Shown here piece by piece: positions 50,830-63,290 of a stretch of DNA of 64,000 nt. Position numbers and translations under genes: made by a program. Each line of letters opens with the position of its first letter. Position 1 is the first letter of the stretch. The DNA is from Cokeromyces recurvatus (taxonomy: Eukaryota > Mucoromycota > Mucoromycetes > Mucorales > Mucoraceae). The DNA lies in NCBI RefSeq assembly GCF_025118155.1, contig NW_026251430.1, positions 124,001 to 188,000 of the forward strand. Reading direction: 5' to 3'. The notes under the pieces are model-generated. The model was not told the DNA's origin. It saw only the letters and a list, made by a program, of their open reading frames with translations, and did no database searches.

Positions 50830-52433
50830 ATGTAATATCAAATTATACTAGGCTATTACTGTTCAATTACATGAAAATAATTGTTTCGATTGTGAAATGT
50901 ATGCGGATGAAGCGGATTTACCTGAAGAGTATGTGATTGGAGAAGACCAAAGATGTAAGCATTAACTTTTTTTTTTGTTCAAGTATACATATTTACAAAA
51001 CTAAATTTAATTAAAAATGATTATCTAGTAAATTTAGGAAAATGGGTGCTGGTTCATTTATTTAAAAACTTTATTAATAAGGAACTAGAAAGCCAAGAGG
51101 AAGGTAATATTCGATATAGAAATAATCAACAAACAGATAAACCAGACTCTCTTAAGAATCAAGTAGTACAAATGTCAAATGAAGAGCGTGCTACACTTGA
51201 ACAAGCTCCCTCTGTGCCTTCTATTCGTATACCGACACTTCAGCTTGATACAAACAAACCAAAATTGCCCGATAGTGCATTGACGACTAATATAAATCAG
51301 TCACCTTATCTACCCTCCCAACAAGCTACTCAACCCAATGGTCCATTTACCGCTCCGCCTTCCTCCAATGCTCAGTCTGATTATTTTTCAAATTCACATC
51401 ACATACCCACTCATAGAGAATCCTCTATTCAAGTTCCTCCTCCTGCTACATTGCCTACTTCACCCATTTCACCTACCTCACCTACTTTAGCTACAAGTAA
51501 TAATTTTATGAATCGTCTTAAAAATTTATCTGTCAAAACTAAATTATCACGGGTTCCAACAAATGAAGATAAATCATCTATAAATGATGTAATGGCTCCG
51601 ACTATCTTTACAACTACTATGGATGGAGCTCATAATAATAATGAAGAGAAATCAGTACAATCATCATCAGCAGCAGCAGCAGTACCACAAAAAAATAGTG
51701 TACAAGAAACAAACACTACCATCGAAGAGCGCAAATCTAATGATGAAATTGAAGAGAATAATAAACCTGTAAAATATACTCCACCACATTTAGAAGACTT
51801 TCCACCATTAGAGATTCCGTTATCAACTATGATTATTGTAGCAGAAGAAAGTGCGGAGGCATCAACTAGTATTGATTTGTATCGAGGTGCAGTTAGCTCT
51901 ACTGGTGACGATACAAATAAACTTATTGATGTTGCTCCTTCATGGCTGTTATCTTATCTTCTCTATGTAAGTTTATGAGTCATATATATTTGGTTTTATC
52001 TTACTAACTCTAAACTTTTTTTTTTAGAATAAAACTCCTCCAAAAGAGACAGTAAAATTAACTTTTATATTGAAGCCTGCAGAAGGTTCTAAATTAGATG
52101 AACTTCCAGGAGGGTAAAAAGAAAAGAAAAAAAAAGAATATATAGTTAATACGTATATTGTATATTTACTTATTTATATGTATAATGCATTCATATAATA
52201 GGCCTAATAATCGTTTGCTTGCAAATCGTGTCTTAAGAGTGAGAAAATTGATTCAATACATAGCTGAGAAATTAAAGATAGAGGATGAATCTTCAATAGA
52301 ATTATTATGTGGAGATACTGTTCTATCTTCATTGATGACGTTGGCAACCATTAAACAACATATCTTAAAAACAAGTGGAGATATACCCCTTTCGTATCGT
52401 ATGAAAGAGGAAGCATTGGCTGTAAATGAATAA
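48650..52433 (+). CDS. WDR48: WDR48/UAF1-like WD40 protein
   Basis: Twelve exons (48650-48901, 48998-49088, 49151-49396, 49504-49697, 49755-50000, 50080-50142, 50232-50591, 50648-50755, 50852-50954, 51029-51966, 52028-52113, 52202-52433) give 972 residues. WD40 blades: [87 protein letters not shown] Pro/Ser/Thr-rich linker at about 51160-51780 precedes the C-terminal SUMO-like DUF3337 region ([37 protein letters not shown]). Family members bind and activate USP1/USP12/USP46-type deubiquitinases (Creb/CreC-like in fungi). Confidence 0.93.
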
Positions 52434-52476
52434 ATATGTGATAATTTTCAATTTCCTCTGCAGGCAGAATTCTATT

Positions 52477-52534
<58 letters not shown>

Positions 52535-53945
52535 TTGACAGTATATGATCCATCAATTTTTTATTGGTTAAAAGTCATTATTATTAATAATAATATGTAT
52601 ATATATTTATTCCTTACTTCACGTTGAAGTAGAGCAGTTAGTCTCTTTAAGGGACGGCTGCAATTTATACATACTTGGAAACACACTGTATTAAAAGTTG
52701 GGGAGGGCATAGAAATAGAAATTAAATGTAAATAAAATCGTATATAGAGAGTGAATAAAGTAGCAATAGTACGGGAGAGAAGAAGGGGAAGGAGATGACT
52801 AGTCAAAGTTTTGTAATTGTTTAGCAATGTACATAGAAAGTTGTTGTTGAATACGTCGAAGGACAGTTTGTGGAGGAGGGGAGGGAAGGAGGTGAAGGGA
52901 ATTAGAATGGAAGACAAACTGAAAGTAGGCCTTCCAGATCTTCGCGATACTAGTTAAAACGATAATAGAGGGCAATAGACCCCTCCCCCTAAAGGATTTG
53001 CAACGAATTAAAATCCAAGTTAATGCAGCTCTTTATAATATCAACCGTTATCCGAAGAAAGTCAAAAATTAATTTTATTCCACACAAATTGCTTCCGCGG
53101 GTATGTACACAACAAATGAGTAGAAGTTTCAACCGAGTTTTGATTATATATATCTTTATATATATAACTTTAGTACGCCACCGTGACGGATGGGGTCAGC
53201 TTGTAAATATATCCCAGAAGCGAAAGACATGGTAATTTTCGATGAACAAATCGGTATATTACGTTTCTGAGAGCATAGACAAAAGGAAGAGTCCAGAAGA
53301 GAGCCCAATTTGTGGCGGTAATGCACTATTGGTAGCCAGACCTGGATGTTTGATGCATCTCGATAAAGCGCTTTTGAAAGTGTTTGGTAGACCAGCAATG
53401 AGGAGGAGAAGAGTTGTTAGATCGAGATATTATTTCATACGGAATCCATTCAATCCCACTAAAAAACGGGGTTGAGATATATATATAAAAAAAAAGACCC
53501 TTGCAGAGAAAGTCTGTTTTTTGTTGGTTTTTTTTTTTTTTTTTTTTGGGAAACTTATAGTTGGCGGATTGTAATAAAAAAAAAAGTTGAGAGAGGAAGA
53601 GGAAGATGAAGACAAGGAACAGCGTTAAGAGGTGGAAATGAGTCACTGCGAGGAAGAGAATTAGCTATTTAGAATACAATATTCACCACAGACATCATAA
53701 AATAGTGGGAACGGTCCGACTATAGTATTTTATATTTGCCTAAAATTTACGTTTACTTTTTCTAAATTGAAGTTATAATATATTTCAAATTGGAAATTGT
53801 TTTCATTCGAAAAAATATTTGTAATCTTCTGAATTTGAAGTTCAAATGCTGTAATTAATCAACCATCCCTGTCAAGTAATCTTTTTTTTTTTTTTTTTTT
53901 TTTTTTTTTGTTTCCTTTATTCAACAATTCTTTTATATTTTTAAA
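52434..53945. other. Intergenic; poly-T tract and less AT-rich segment
   Basis: A 53-T tract lies at 52479-52531 just after WDR48. From about 52600 to 53640 the DNA is less AT-rich, with open stretches on both strands (53242-53475 plus, 53398-53156 minus) that match nothing I can name. It may be a decayed transposon. MAM33's T-tract leader is at 53882-53909. Confidence 0.4.
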
Positions 53946-54622
53946 ATGGCTTCTCAATTATTCCGTTCTTCAATCCGTGCTATTGCTGCTAAGCCCACAT
54001 TATTGAGAAGCTTTGTTGCACCTACCGTCAATGCTCGTATGCCTACCATAGCTTTTAATGCTACTCGCTCTTTTTCTGCAGCTATTCCTCGTATGGCTAA
54101 TGGTGCAGGTAAAAAAAAAAAATTCTTGAACAAAAAATAAAAAATAAAAAATCCCCGCATCTAACTCTTTATCTCTTAAATAATAGTTGATGCTGATCTT
54201 GCTCACAAATTGGAAGAAGAAATTAAATATGAAAAATCTGATGAGAATGTGAATCAACCTGAATTTATTAAAGAGTTTTTAGAAGCCAACTCTTTCCAGG
54301 TAAATAAAAGTTTAAAAAAAAAAGAGACCTTGTTTGTTTGCAACTCTAATCAAATATATAAAAGATTGATGATAAGCCTGGTGTCGATGAAGTTACACTT
54401 ACTCGTACTTTTGGAAACGAAAAGTAAGAATAGATAATATGTATGGATTATTTAAAACTAATTTGTTGTTATTAAAATAAGGATCCGTGTTTTGTTCTCA
54501 ATTTCTGATATTAACAATACTACACCTGACGAATTCCTTCCTGAGGATGATATGGCTGTTGCAGAAGACGATGAGGAAGAAGCTATTTCTTTCCCTGTTC
54601 GTGCCTCTGTAACCATTGAAAA

Positions 54623-54666
<44 letters not shown>

Positions 54667-55025
54667 CTATCTTTAATTTTTATAAATCATATAATTATAT
54701 ATTAATTTAGGATGGTCATGGAGCTGTTACAATTGATACTATCGCTCAAGAAGGTCAAATTTCAGTAGAAAGTGTTATGTATTATAAGGATTCAAAAATG
54801 GCCAATGAACAATCTGCGGAAGCTGATTGGCAACGTCGTGGGCTTTACATTGGTCCTCAATTTGCTGAATTAGATGAAGGTCTTCAGAACCAATTTGAAC
54901 GTTATCTTGAAGAACGTGGTGTCAATGCTGCTTTGGCCAATTTCTTGCCTGGCTATGTTGAATATAAAGAACAAAAGGAATATGTTCAATGGCTTCAAAA
55001 CATGAAGAACTTTGTTTCTGCTTAA
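53946..55025 (+). CDS. MAM33: Mitochondrial acidic matrix protein MAM33/p32
   Basis: Five exons (53946-54108, 54187-54299, 54365-54423, 54482-54623, 54711-55025) give 263 residues. A basic, Ser/Arg-rich mitochondrial presequence (MASQLFRSSIRAIAAKPTLL) precedes an acidic p32-type domain with LAHKLEEEIKYEKSD, a very acidic loop (EDDMAVAEDDEEEA), DVESVM-like strands (ISVESVMYY) and the C-terminal helices YIGPQFAELDEGLQNQFERY and EYVQWLQNMKNF. The family forms doughnut trimers in the matrix and supports mitochondrial translation. Intron 4 carries a long poly-A run. Confidence 0.95.
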
Positions 55026-56658
55026 GATACTTGTAATATAATATTTATTTATAAAAGATAATAATCATTAGTTTCCAGCGTGATAAGTATGTGTTTATTG
55101 TTAATGACTACGAATAAGACTTTATTCCATTTTTTTCTAAAGAAAATATTGGACATGTATATATTATTATCAATTAAAGCCTTAATGATAAGCTTTATAC
55201 TACTACTACTACTACTATTACTACTATATATTGATAGTTTACTTAAAGAATGTTCTAATATTATCTCAAGGGCACACTTCTTGCTCAACTTTATATTCAA
55301 TAATACTTGTTAAATGGGTTACAGGAGCTATTGAATACATATAATAAAGTTAATTCCATTGTCTTCTACCTACCATTTATGTTTGATGGATTCTTAGAGA
55401 AGCTTGCTTCCTTAATTTGCCTCTGAAGAAAAAAAGATGATGAAATATATTAAATGAAGTATGGATAATAGATATTAGTAATAATATCATCAGTTGTTGT
55501 AGAATAAACATGTCTACTAGAAGTATAAATAATCTAAATCAATAATATATGAAAGCAAAAACCTTTATATCCATTCAATATCAATATCTTTTTTTTTAGA
55601 ATGGGGTCACTTATTAAATGAATAGAACAAACGCTGTCACTTTCTTACTGTTGGTTTGCAAAGTTTAAATCAGTCTATTGGTGCTCAAAAGCAAGTATTT
55701 AGTGAACACTCTTTACATATATACAATTTTGTATGCTATTTATTTTTTTCATAATATCCTTTACACGTGTTTAAACTTTAAGCCTTACATATGTGCCTGA
55801 CCTTTCTTTTATTATAAACCTTGATTTTTATTATAAAAGCCTTTCCCATGTGTATACTAAACTACAAAAATTTACAATGTTATCATTGCATTTTCTACCT
55901 ACGACATTCTATTGGCTAAAATAAATATAAATATGCATTTATATATTTGCATAAATGTGTATATAAATAAATGCATATCCTTTGTTGCATATTAATGTAA
56001 AAAAGAAAAAATGACAGGTTTCACATAAAATTGGTTAAAACTACGAAAAAAAAAAAATGGGAAAAAGGTGGGCATCATTCCTTCTTCCCGTGAAGGTAAT
56101 TATAAAAGTACTATTTACTATTTTGACTTTTTATAAATATAAAAAGATAAATAAATCGAAAGTTTATTAAGCTAATTATTTTTTAGAAGCTTGATTTCTG
56201 GACCTTGCAAAAGACACAAGAAGAAAATACCCATTTTTTTTTATTATGCAGATTATCTAAAGAAAGAAAGAATATACATTCGTAAAGCGGAAATAAATCG
56301 CCAATTATAGTTGTAAGCTTGTTATTAAAAAAAAAAGCAAGCAGGAAGGATTTTAGAAAAAATATTTTTGTATATTTATGGCAAATGCTGCTTTAAATTA
56401 TTAATAGTAGTACAAGAATATTTTGATTCATAATAATAAGAAAAATAAAATTGGTCGGAAATCTCATTGGAGTAAAGGCTACTTGTCAATGTTTCCGAAT
56501 GTATTAACTGCGTTTCAATTAATTCAATTGTATTATTGTCATTACTATAACTGAAGAAAAAAAAAAGCTATTACTAGTAATTTTAAACTTTCTTTCTTCT
56601 TTCTTTTTTTTTTCTTCTTATACATATTTATTCTATTCTATAGCAAAGTTTATATAGA
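55026..56658. other. Intergenic, AT-rich
   Basis: About 1.6 kb with a (TAC)n-like run near 55200-55216. No splice-supported coding exon or RNA gene seen. Confidence 0.5.
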
Positions 56659-57188
56659 ATGTGTGATACAAACTGGTGTACATATTGCGATTGTGCAGTG
56701 AGCCCTTATTCAGTATGTATTGACATAATTATTTCATTTTTTATATAGAGATGAATGACATATATTTGTATATATAATAGAATTCTATTTATTGCTCTGA
56801 AGATTGCTTCAAACGTGATGCGTTAACAAATCATCCTTTATTTACTATATTTAAGGAACCACAACAACAGCTACCATCCAATCTTGTGCTATCTCATATA
56901 CAACAAGAATATACCCCTTCTTCTTCTCGTCGCGCTAGTAATAGTAGTATTAGTAGTGAAGATCTTTTACCATTACATTTTGATATGATGTCGTCTACAA
57001 CTCCAATTAAATCATATAACACATTCTCTAATTTCGTATCTTCTTCCTTAAATATCAATAATACTCAAACGTTAGTCACCAATCCACCAGCTAATTTATC
57101 AGATAATATGCCTGCTTCTAGAAAACAGAATTCTTCACTGCTGGCCTATGCCTTACATAATAATACATTTTTATCACTAAGACTTTAA
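56659..57188 (+). CDS. Ecl1-like life-span regulatory factor (zinc-binding)
   Basis: Exons 56659-56712 and 56781-57188 join in phase 0 to 153 residues. The N-terminus MCDTNWCTYCDCAVSPYSNS continues IYCSEDCFKRD, giving the paired Cys motifs (CTYC and YCSEDC) of the Ecl1/2/3 family. The remainder is Ser/Asn-rich and disordered. Fission yeast Ecl1-type proteins bind zinc and extend chronological lifespan on nutrient limitation. The family's N-terminal finger is short, so assignment is good but not certain. Confidence 0.75.
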
Positions 57189-57423
57189 GAATATGAATTT
57201 ATGTAAAAATTTAACTATTGTATAATTAGTAAATGAAATGCTTTTGTAAATAAACAAGTTGTATGTCATATCGTTTTTTATATATACATATAAAAAAGAA
57301 AAGAAAAAAAAAGAAAAGTTAAGCATAATCACAATAATGATAATAGAAATAAATTAAATAAAATAAAACAAGGGGCAAATCTTCGCCTTTTATAACATGT
57401 ATAGTTCAAGAAGTTGGTTGCAT

Positions 57424-57472
<49 letters not shown>

Positions 57473-58048
57473 TAAAACCTTACAGCTATAATATTTTATA
57501 CATTTATATATATTAACGATGATTTCATTGCACAGAACAAGTATTGTACAGGCTTTTCATTTAATTGAATCATTTTTTGTTGCAAGAAATATATTTATAC
57601 TATGCTTCCACTTTCAATCAAAATATTGGTCGGGAAAAGAAATGGTTGTTTTCTTCCGGATTAATTTCATTCCTTCCCCCCAAAAAAAAATAAAAATAAA
57701 AATAGGTTAACTCAATCATTATACTGAGATAAGTTTACCTGAAATTATTAATCTTTGACCATATTGCTTTTCTTTTTTTTTCGCAAAAACAATAGAAGCT
57801 ATATTATGGAGGAGGTTGTTAATGAAGCAACAGTTTTGTCAGGATATCTGTAAATCCGACTTAACAATTTAACAAATATTAGGCATATCAGTATGCTATT
57901 CATACTATATACTATCAAGGTAAGGTAAAGCTTAATTAGAGAAGGAGCTTGGTGTTTTGTTATAATCTTAATGAATGTCGAATTTCTTAGTGAAGCACAA
58001 AGTTTTGTTTTCTTGATTAAAGCAGTCAATTGAAACTTTTTTAAAAAG

Positions 58049-58087
<39 letters not shown>

Positions 58088-59264
58088 TCTAGCAATCATA
58101 AAACAATTTTCTCAAAGGCAAATTACAGTATAATACAAGTAGAATTTGTGACCATATCAAAATAAAGGATATAGTATTAGTGATATTTAAGAAATATATA
58201 CATATATAAAAACAGATATTAGCTGTCAAATATTAATATAAAAAGATAATCTACTTGGTTTCATATTTTGGCGTACCTGAAAACATCGATTTTATTTGTT
58301 ACATAGTATTGGTATAACTAATAACAACGAATGATTATATTATGCTTGATAGGAAGAACCCCCCCCCATTATATATGTATATACATATATACATAAAACT
58401 TATTTTATACTATATTTTTTATTATAATGCCTATTAATTAAATAGACATATAAAATAAAATATGGCTGTGGTACTTTTTATAATAGATCAACGTAAAGTA
58501 CCTGTTTAAATCTTTTATAATATATAAATTAAAGTACTGTCTTATTTTGATACAGCTGTCACATAGAACTTATAAATAAACCTAAGTTTATTGTCGATAA
58601 TAAGTATATTTTTTTTTATTCTACTTATTAATGAAAAAAACTATACTATAAAAGTAAATTTATTCAAACAACTAACATAAATAAGTAAGACGCTTTTATA
58701 GCAATATTACTACTACAATAGAAGACTTTTTGACACAAGTAATACAAAAGGTAATAACTATTGACAACTCTAGCATAAAATAATATGACGCAGTAATCAG
58801 TTTATTGCATGTCAGTTAAATAACCCCAATAGGAAACCTATTAGCAAATGGTTGTCGTTTTCGAAATTTTACTTTATCGTTTTGAGCCAACTCAAATCAG
58901 CGTTACTAAAGGGGGAGTATCAAATATGAAATTTTTAAAAAAATATAGATATTTTTTTTTTTTGTGGGTGGTTGAAATAGTTGTTTTGATGTTATAGATT
59001 GGTGGTAATATCTGAAAGATTATGAACCTATATAGATTCTCATCATTTGCATAGAAAATACGTTGGAATATACAGATTATCTCATCATTAGACAAAAAAT
59101 AAAAAAAGACTTTTAAATTTTTAGATAAAATTTCTTAATATGTAAAATTATGGCACATTGACACTTGTCGACATGAAAAATTAAAGTTTGGCTTTTGAAC
59201 GGTATTTATGTTAACGTCGTTACAATAATTTACAATTTAATATGTCAATATGATATATTTCATA
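57189..59264. other. Intergenic, very AT-rich
   Basis: About 2.1 kb. Holds poly-A runs at 57429-57469 and about 58048-58085 and a C-run near 58360. No coding or RNA gene recognised. Confidence 0.5.
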
Positions 59265-61264
59265 TTAGTATTTAAGCGAACATTTTCGCGAACAATCCAT
59301 AGATCCATCTTTGATAGTTTGAATTGTCGATATATCAAAGCCAGAGGATTCAAGTTTTTCCGGTTCAGCTTTATCTTGTTTTGCCACACAACAGTTACTC
59401 CAAAATACTTTATACAAGGAAATCAATGATTCAATATTTTTTCTGTTTGTGAACGAATTGACTTCTTGTATTGACCTTGGAAACGTAATGTCAAATACCT
59501 CTGTCATGGTGTAAAATGATTTATTTGTCATTTTTTGGGTGATATAAACTTTAAGATTGTATCCTTAATAAAGAAATAGATTAGAACCCAAGTATAAAAA
59601 TATAGTGTGCTACAGCACAAAAACCAGGAATTATGTTATTTTACCATGAATTTGGAAAGCAAGGATAGAACGAATTTCGGATTGCCCAATAACTTTGGGG
59701 GTCATAGCCTGCTAATCTCAAGAGATCGTTGGCTAAACCTCCAATATTCGGATCTGGCTCTGCTATTTTGGCTTCGCCATAATCCAGTGTACAGCCCCAA
59801 CTAAGCTGATCAATTTCACAGATCATTGTATCAAGTTGTATGCGCTTTATTTCACTAACACTACCTTCCTCAGGCACAACATTGGTCCTACCTATAATAC
59901 ATATTAGTGCCTGTTTAATAAAATCATGCAAAAAAAAAAAAAAAAAAAAACTAACCATCTAAGCAATGTATTGCGATCAGGGTTAGAGAACAATGCTGTA
60001 AGAATGGGATCAAACACACTGCTCCACAATTCTGTTTTACTAACAGCTGTAGTGGACAAAAGATTTTGAGATGGAAGTTTTTGTATCCTAAATGATTACA
60101 AATATCAGCATCATACAATTAATATATAACAGTAATACAATATAAATTTACAAGTTTGACAAGCCAATTAAAATTTGAGCTTCATGGTCTTCTTTTCCAA
60201 TGCTCATGGCAACCAACTTTTGGACAGCCTCGCGTGTCTTGATTTTCTTTTTTTGCAGATTCTACTGTAGGTTAATAAGTTTATTAGTGACTATAACAAG
60301 AACTCTATGTCGTTTATATACATACATAAATTATATCATCAAGAGATTTGGCAATATCTTGAGCTTCTTTTTCTACATCAACAATTAAAGTACTCAAGAT
60401 GCCCTTATGCCACTCATTCAGAGCTTTGTCAGTAAAATGATCACGCATATATCTGCTAAATTGTGAAGGTTTAAGAAGCATGACATTGTTTAATGCTCTA
60501 TAAAGAGAGCAAATGACATATAACCCATTATTAATACATCTGCTAGTAATAAGTAAATAGATTATCAGTAAACTTACATAAGCTCAGGTAAATTTGTTTC
60601 AAGACTAAATTCTAATTCTGTGGCTGCATCATGTATAATCTTTTGTTTGTATGTCTTGAATTTTTCAGCCAGGGTTTCCTGTTTATTCGGTCGTTTAGCT
60701 TGCATCTGAATAATGATGAGTGTTAGTATAACATATCAGTAAAACCTTGAGCAAAATATAAATATTAATATATAGTTCGAGTAGAACTTACTGTTGTAGA
60801 TGCATCATCTTTTTGATGCTTTCGCTTTATTGAATGCTATTTAAAAGTTAGAACAAAAAGCTTCATCGTGAATTTTCCAACCGATGCCTCAAACATTGAG
60901 ACATACATCCGTTATACTTACATTTCTGTCCGTATTGTCGTTGCTTAAATCATCCATGCTAGAACTGCTACTTACATCTTGTTGAAGACTATGGTTACTT
61001 GTTGATAATGAATCTTGATTATATGAATGTAACGCAGTTACAGCCGTTATTTTCTTCATTATTTCAAGTTTTTTCTGTTAACAACAAAAAGAAATATAAA
61101 TAAAACAAAAAATGCAAAAGCGATCTTATCATATATCAACGGATATACTACTTCTGCAAATGATTCGTCTGAAGCAGCCATAGCTATTTTGCTAACTTCG
61201 TGGTCCCAGAAGTATTTATTTGCACAATCATTATGTGCACTCTGTTTTAACCAGAAAATATCAG
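59265..61264 (-). pseudogene. Lineage-specific protein gene, 5'-disrupted and frameshifted
   Basis: Nine minus-strand exons with good splice sites and compatible phases: from within the LTR to 61152, then 61074-60922, 60836-60792, 60705-60578, 60497-60326, 60261-60152, 60087-59956, 59887-59645 and 59563-59265. The product resembles uncharacterised Mucorales proteins with a C-terminal block like LDYGEAKIAEPD...ILAFQIHGYNLKVYI. Two faults: the first exon runs straight into an LTR at 61265, so the native 5' end is missing; and exon 8 needs a -1 correction in the GGGGG run at 59697-59701, after GYDP, to stay in phase with exon 9. Function unknown. Whether any product is made is unclear. Confidence 0.65.
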
Positions 61265-61480
61265 TGTCATGAGCTGATTTATAATGCCACGTTTCTTGAT
61301 TAAACATGTGGATCATAAATTTATTCAAGGAATTCTATCTATATTCTCCTGAAACTCTCTTGATCCACTTTATCAAATAATATTAAAGCTTCTAAGATAT
61401 CATTATCTATAACACATCTTATTCAGTCGTAGCTAGCACTTTTCTGATTCACATCTTATCTCAGACCTCTTTAACAATTC
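61265..61480. repeat. 5' LTR (truncated copy)
   Basis: Matches 63017-63208 over nearly its full length with scattered substitutions and small indels (for example an insertion around 61390-61430). It stops matching at AACAATTC, just before the TATA-like and AATAAA signals present in the 3' copy, so its 3' part was deleted. Confidence 0.8.
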
Positions 61481-61504
61481 AAGACTCTACTGGTACCGCC
61501 TTTG

Positions 61505-61933
61505 ATGACAAGAAAGAAAATAAAGAATTCAGATGTTCAAGAATTTGTTGAAGAATTGCGTGATATATTTGCTCTGGTAGTTGGCTCTAATGGATTAAAC
61601 CTTGATCATATCTGGGATCGCCTAATGCCAATTAGGATAAATCGTGATCAATGATCATGGTTCAATGAAACTTTGAAGGGATGCTCTTTAACTTGGAAAG
61701 AAGTACAATCAATTGTAATTAATACTTGTGCCTCTCAAGACGTAACACAAGAAATCGACAACATGAATAAACTCTTGTCACTTAAAATGCAGCCAAACGA
61801 ATCTATCGAAGCCTTTACAGACCGTTTCCAACGAATCCATCGTGCAGCTAAATTGGAAGATGATATTAGAATTGCTACTATATTCAAACGTGCTTTTTCC
61901 TCCATACTCAACCCGTTACCAATTCTTTTATGA
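61505..61933 (+). pseudogene. Retrotransposon gag-like fragment
   Basis: Frame opens MTRKKIKNSDVQEFVEEL, has one in-frame TGA at 61652-61654, then continues LKGCSLTWKEVQSIV and ESIEAFTDRFQRIHRAAKL, typical of the Ty3-type retrotransposon gag domain. Ends at TGA. Zinc knuckle not seen. Confidence 0.65.
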
Positions 61934-62149
61934 TCAATTGACTTGATACTATCTTGGACTATGACTTCAAAATTATTCACAGACTTGGTATTCACAATAT
62001 ACTTCTAGATTCTTTATCATGTCTTTTCGAATCTGAAAAAAAATGCTGGTGAGGAATAAAACTCCTAAAACCATTATTACTTTACAAATTGTCAACGGCG
62101 ATAGATCTATCCTCACATCTCGTATGATAATGCTTGCTGATTTAATGAC

Positions 62150-62540
62150 ATTAGCATCAGAAGAAAGACCAAAGCTACTTGTAAGAATTCATTTAGAAGG
62201 ACATCGTGATGCTCAAGTTATGGTAACAGCTTTACATAGTGAATGAATTCATTGGATAAAGCTTAAATAAGATGCTCTTGACACAGTAAAAAACTGTACC
62301 GATTGTCAACAATTTAACCTAGCAAAACATGAACACCATCCATTAAAATCAATTTATACTGATGCTCCGTGGGACCACATTTGTATTGACACCGCTAAAC
62401 CTATGTCAACATCTTTACAAGAGAATAACTACATCCTTTTAGTTGTTGATGTATTTACTGGATTTTGCGTATTTGGAGCAATCCTTGATAAATCATCCTT
62501 AATAATAGCACTTACAATAAGAAATATACTATCTCTAATG
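62150..62540 (+). pseudogene. Retrotransposon integrase fragment
   Basis: One frame reads HLEGHRDAQVMVTALHSE, stop, IHWIKLK, stop, DALDTVKNCTDCQQFNLAK: the H-H-C-C zinc-binding domain of Ty3-type integrase, followed by PWDHICIDTAKP and YILLVVDVFTGF, the start of the catalytic core with its first Asp. Two in-frame stops and loss of the remaining core make it inactive. Confidence 0.75.
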
Positions 62541-63016
62541 CGAAGAACTAAAATTATCAGTAAAATATATAAATACACATATATACTACTCCATCCTACC
62601 CACATATAATATTATCGTAGCCATCAACAAGTTAAATGTTATTCAGAACCTGGACAAGAGTATTTATTATGCAAGTATACAAACAAATAATTATATGAAT
62701 ATGTGTATTTAAATAAGAAAAAAAAATATACGTTTATATCTCTCTTCCTAAATAACTTGACAACTTCAATTTTGGTGAACGCAGTCACGTTACAAACAAG
62801 TTACATTATAATTTATTTTTCTACCTGTATTTTACCTGTATCGCTTACTTTATTTCTCTCCACATTATATATTAACAAACCATAATGCTATAGCATGAAT
62901 CACGAATCTGACTTTACACTATCCTAACACATATTCATTCACAAATATAATTCCAAATTTCAACATAAGTTTAATAACCCTTTAGAAAAGTGTAATTCCA
63001 ACCTGGAAGGGAGCAA

Positions 63017-63270
63017 TGTCATGAGTTGATTTATAACGTCATGTTTCTTGATTAAACATGTGGATCATAAATTTATTCAAGGAATTCTATCTAGATTCTC
63101 TTGAAACTCTCTTGATCCACTTTATCAAATAATATTGAAGTGACTAACACTTCTTTATCTATAACACTTTTCTGACTCACATCTTATCTCAGACTTCTTT
63201 AACAATTCTTATAAATACCCATCGATTTAAATTCATAAATAAAGTGATTGACTTTTGAACTATTGTTTGC
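63017..63270. repeat. 3' LTR
   Basis: Starts TGTCATGAG and shares about 190 bp with the left copy to 63208. It alone retains TATAAATA at 63210-63217 and AATAAA at 63238-63243, the expected U3 promoter and R polyadenylation signals. Right end approximate. Confidence 0.7.
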
Positions 63271-63290
63271 TCTCGTTGACGTTTTTTTTT

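Larger units (their letters stand above)
61265..63290 (+). mobile_element. Internally deleted Ty3/gypsy-type LTR retrotransposon
   Basis: Direct repeats beginning TGTCATGAG flank gag and integrase remnants in the right order. Protease, reverse transcriptase and RNase H are absent, and the remaining frames carry stops, so the copy is defective. Right boundary is approximate because the 3' LTR end could not be fixed. No target duplication identified. Confidence 0.75.

Noticed and set aside
53954..54257. Minus-strand open frames over MAM33
   Set aside because: Antisense to the MAM33 presequence exon; no splice-supported extension.
59607..59804. Plus-strand 65-residue open frame
   Set aside because: Antisense to exon 8 of the minus-strand lineage-specific gene.
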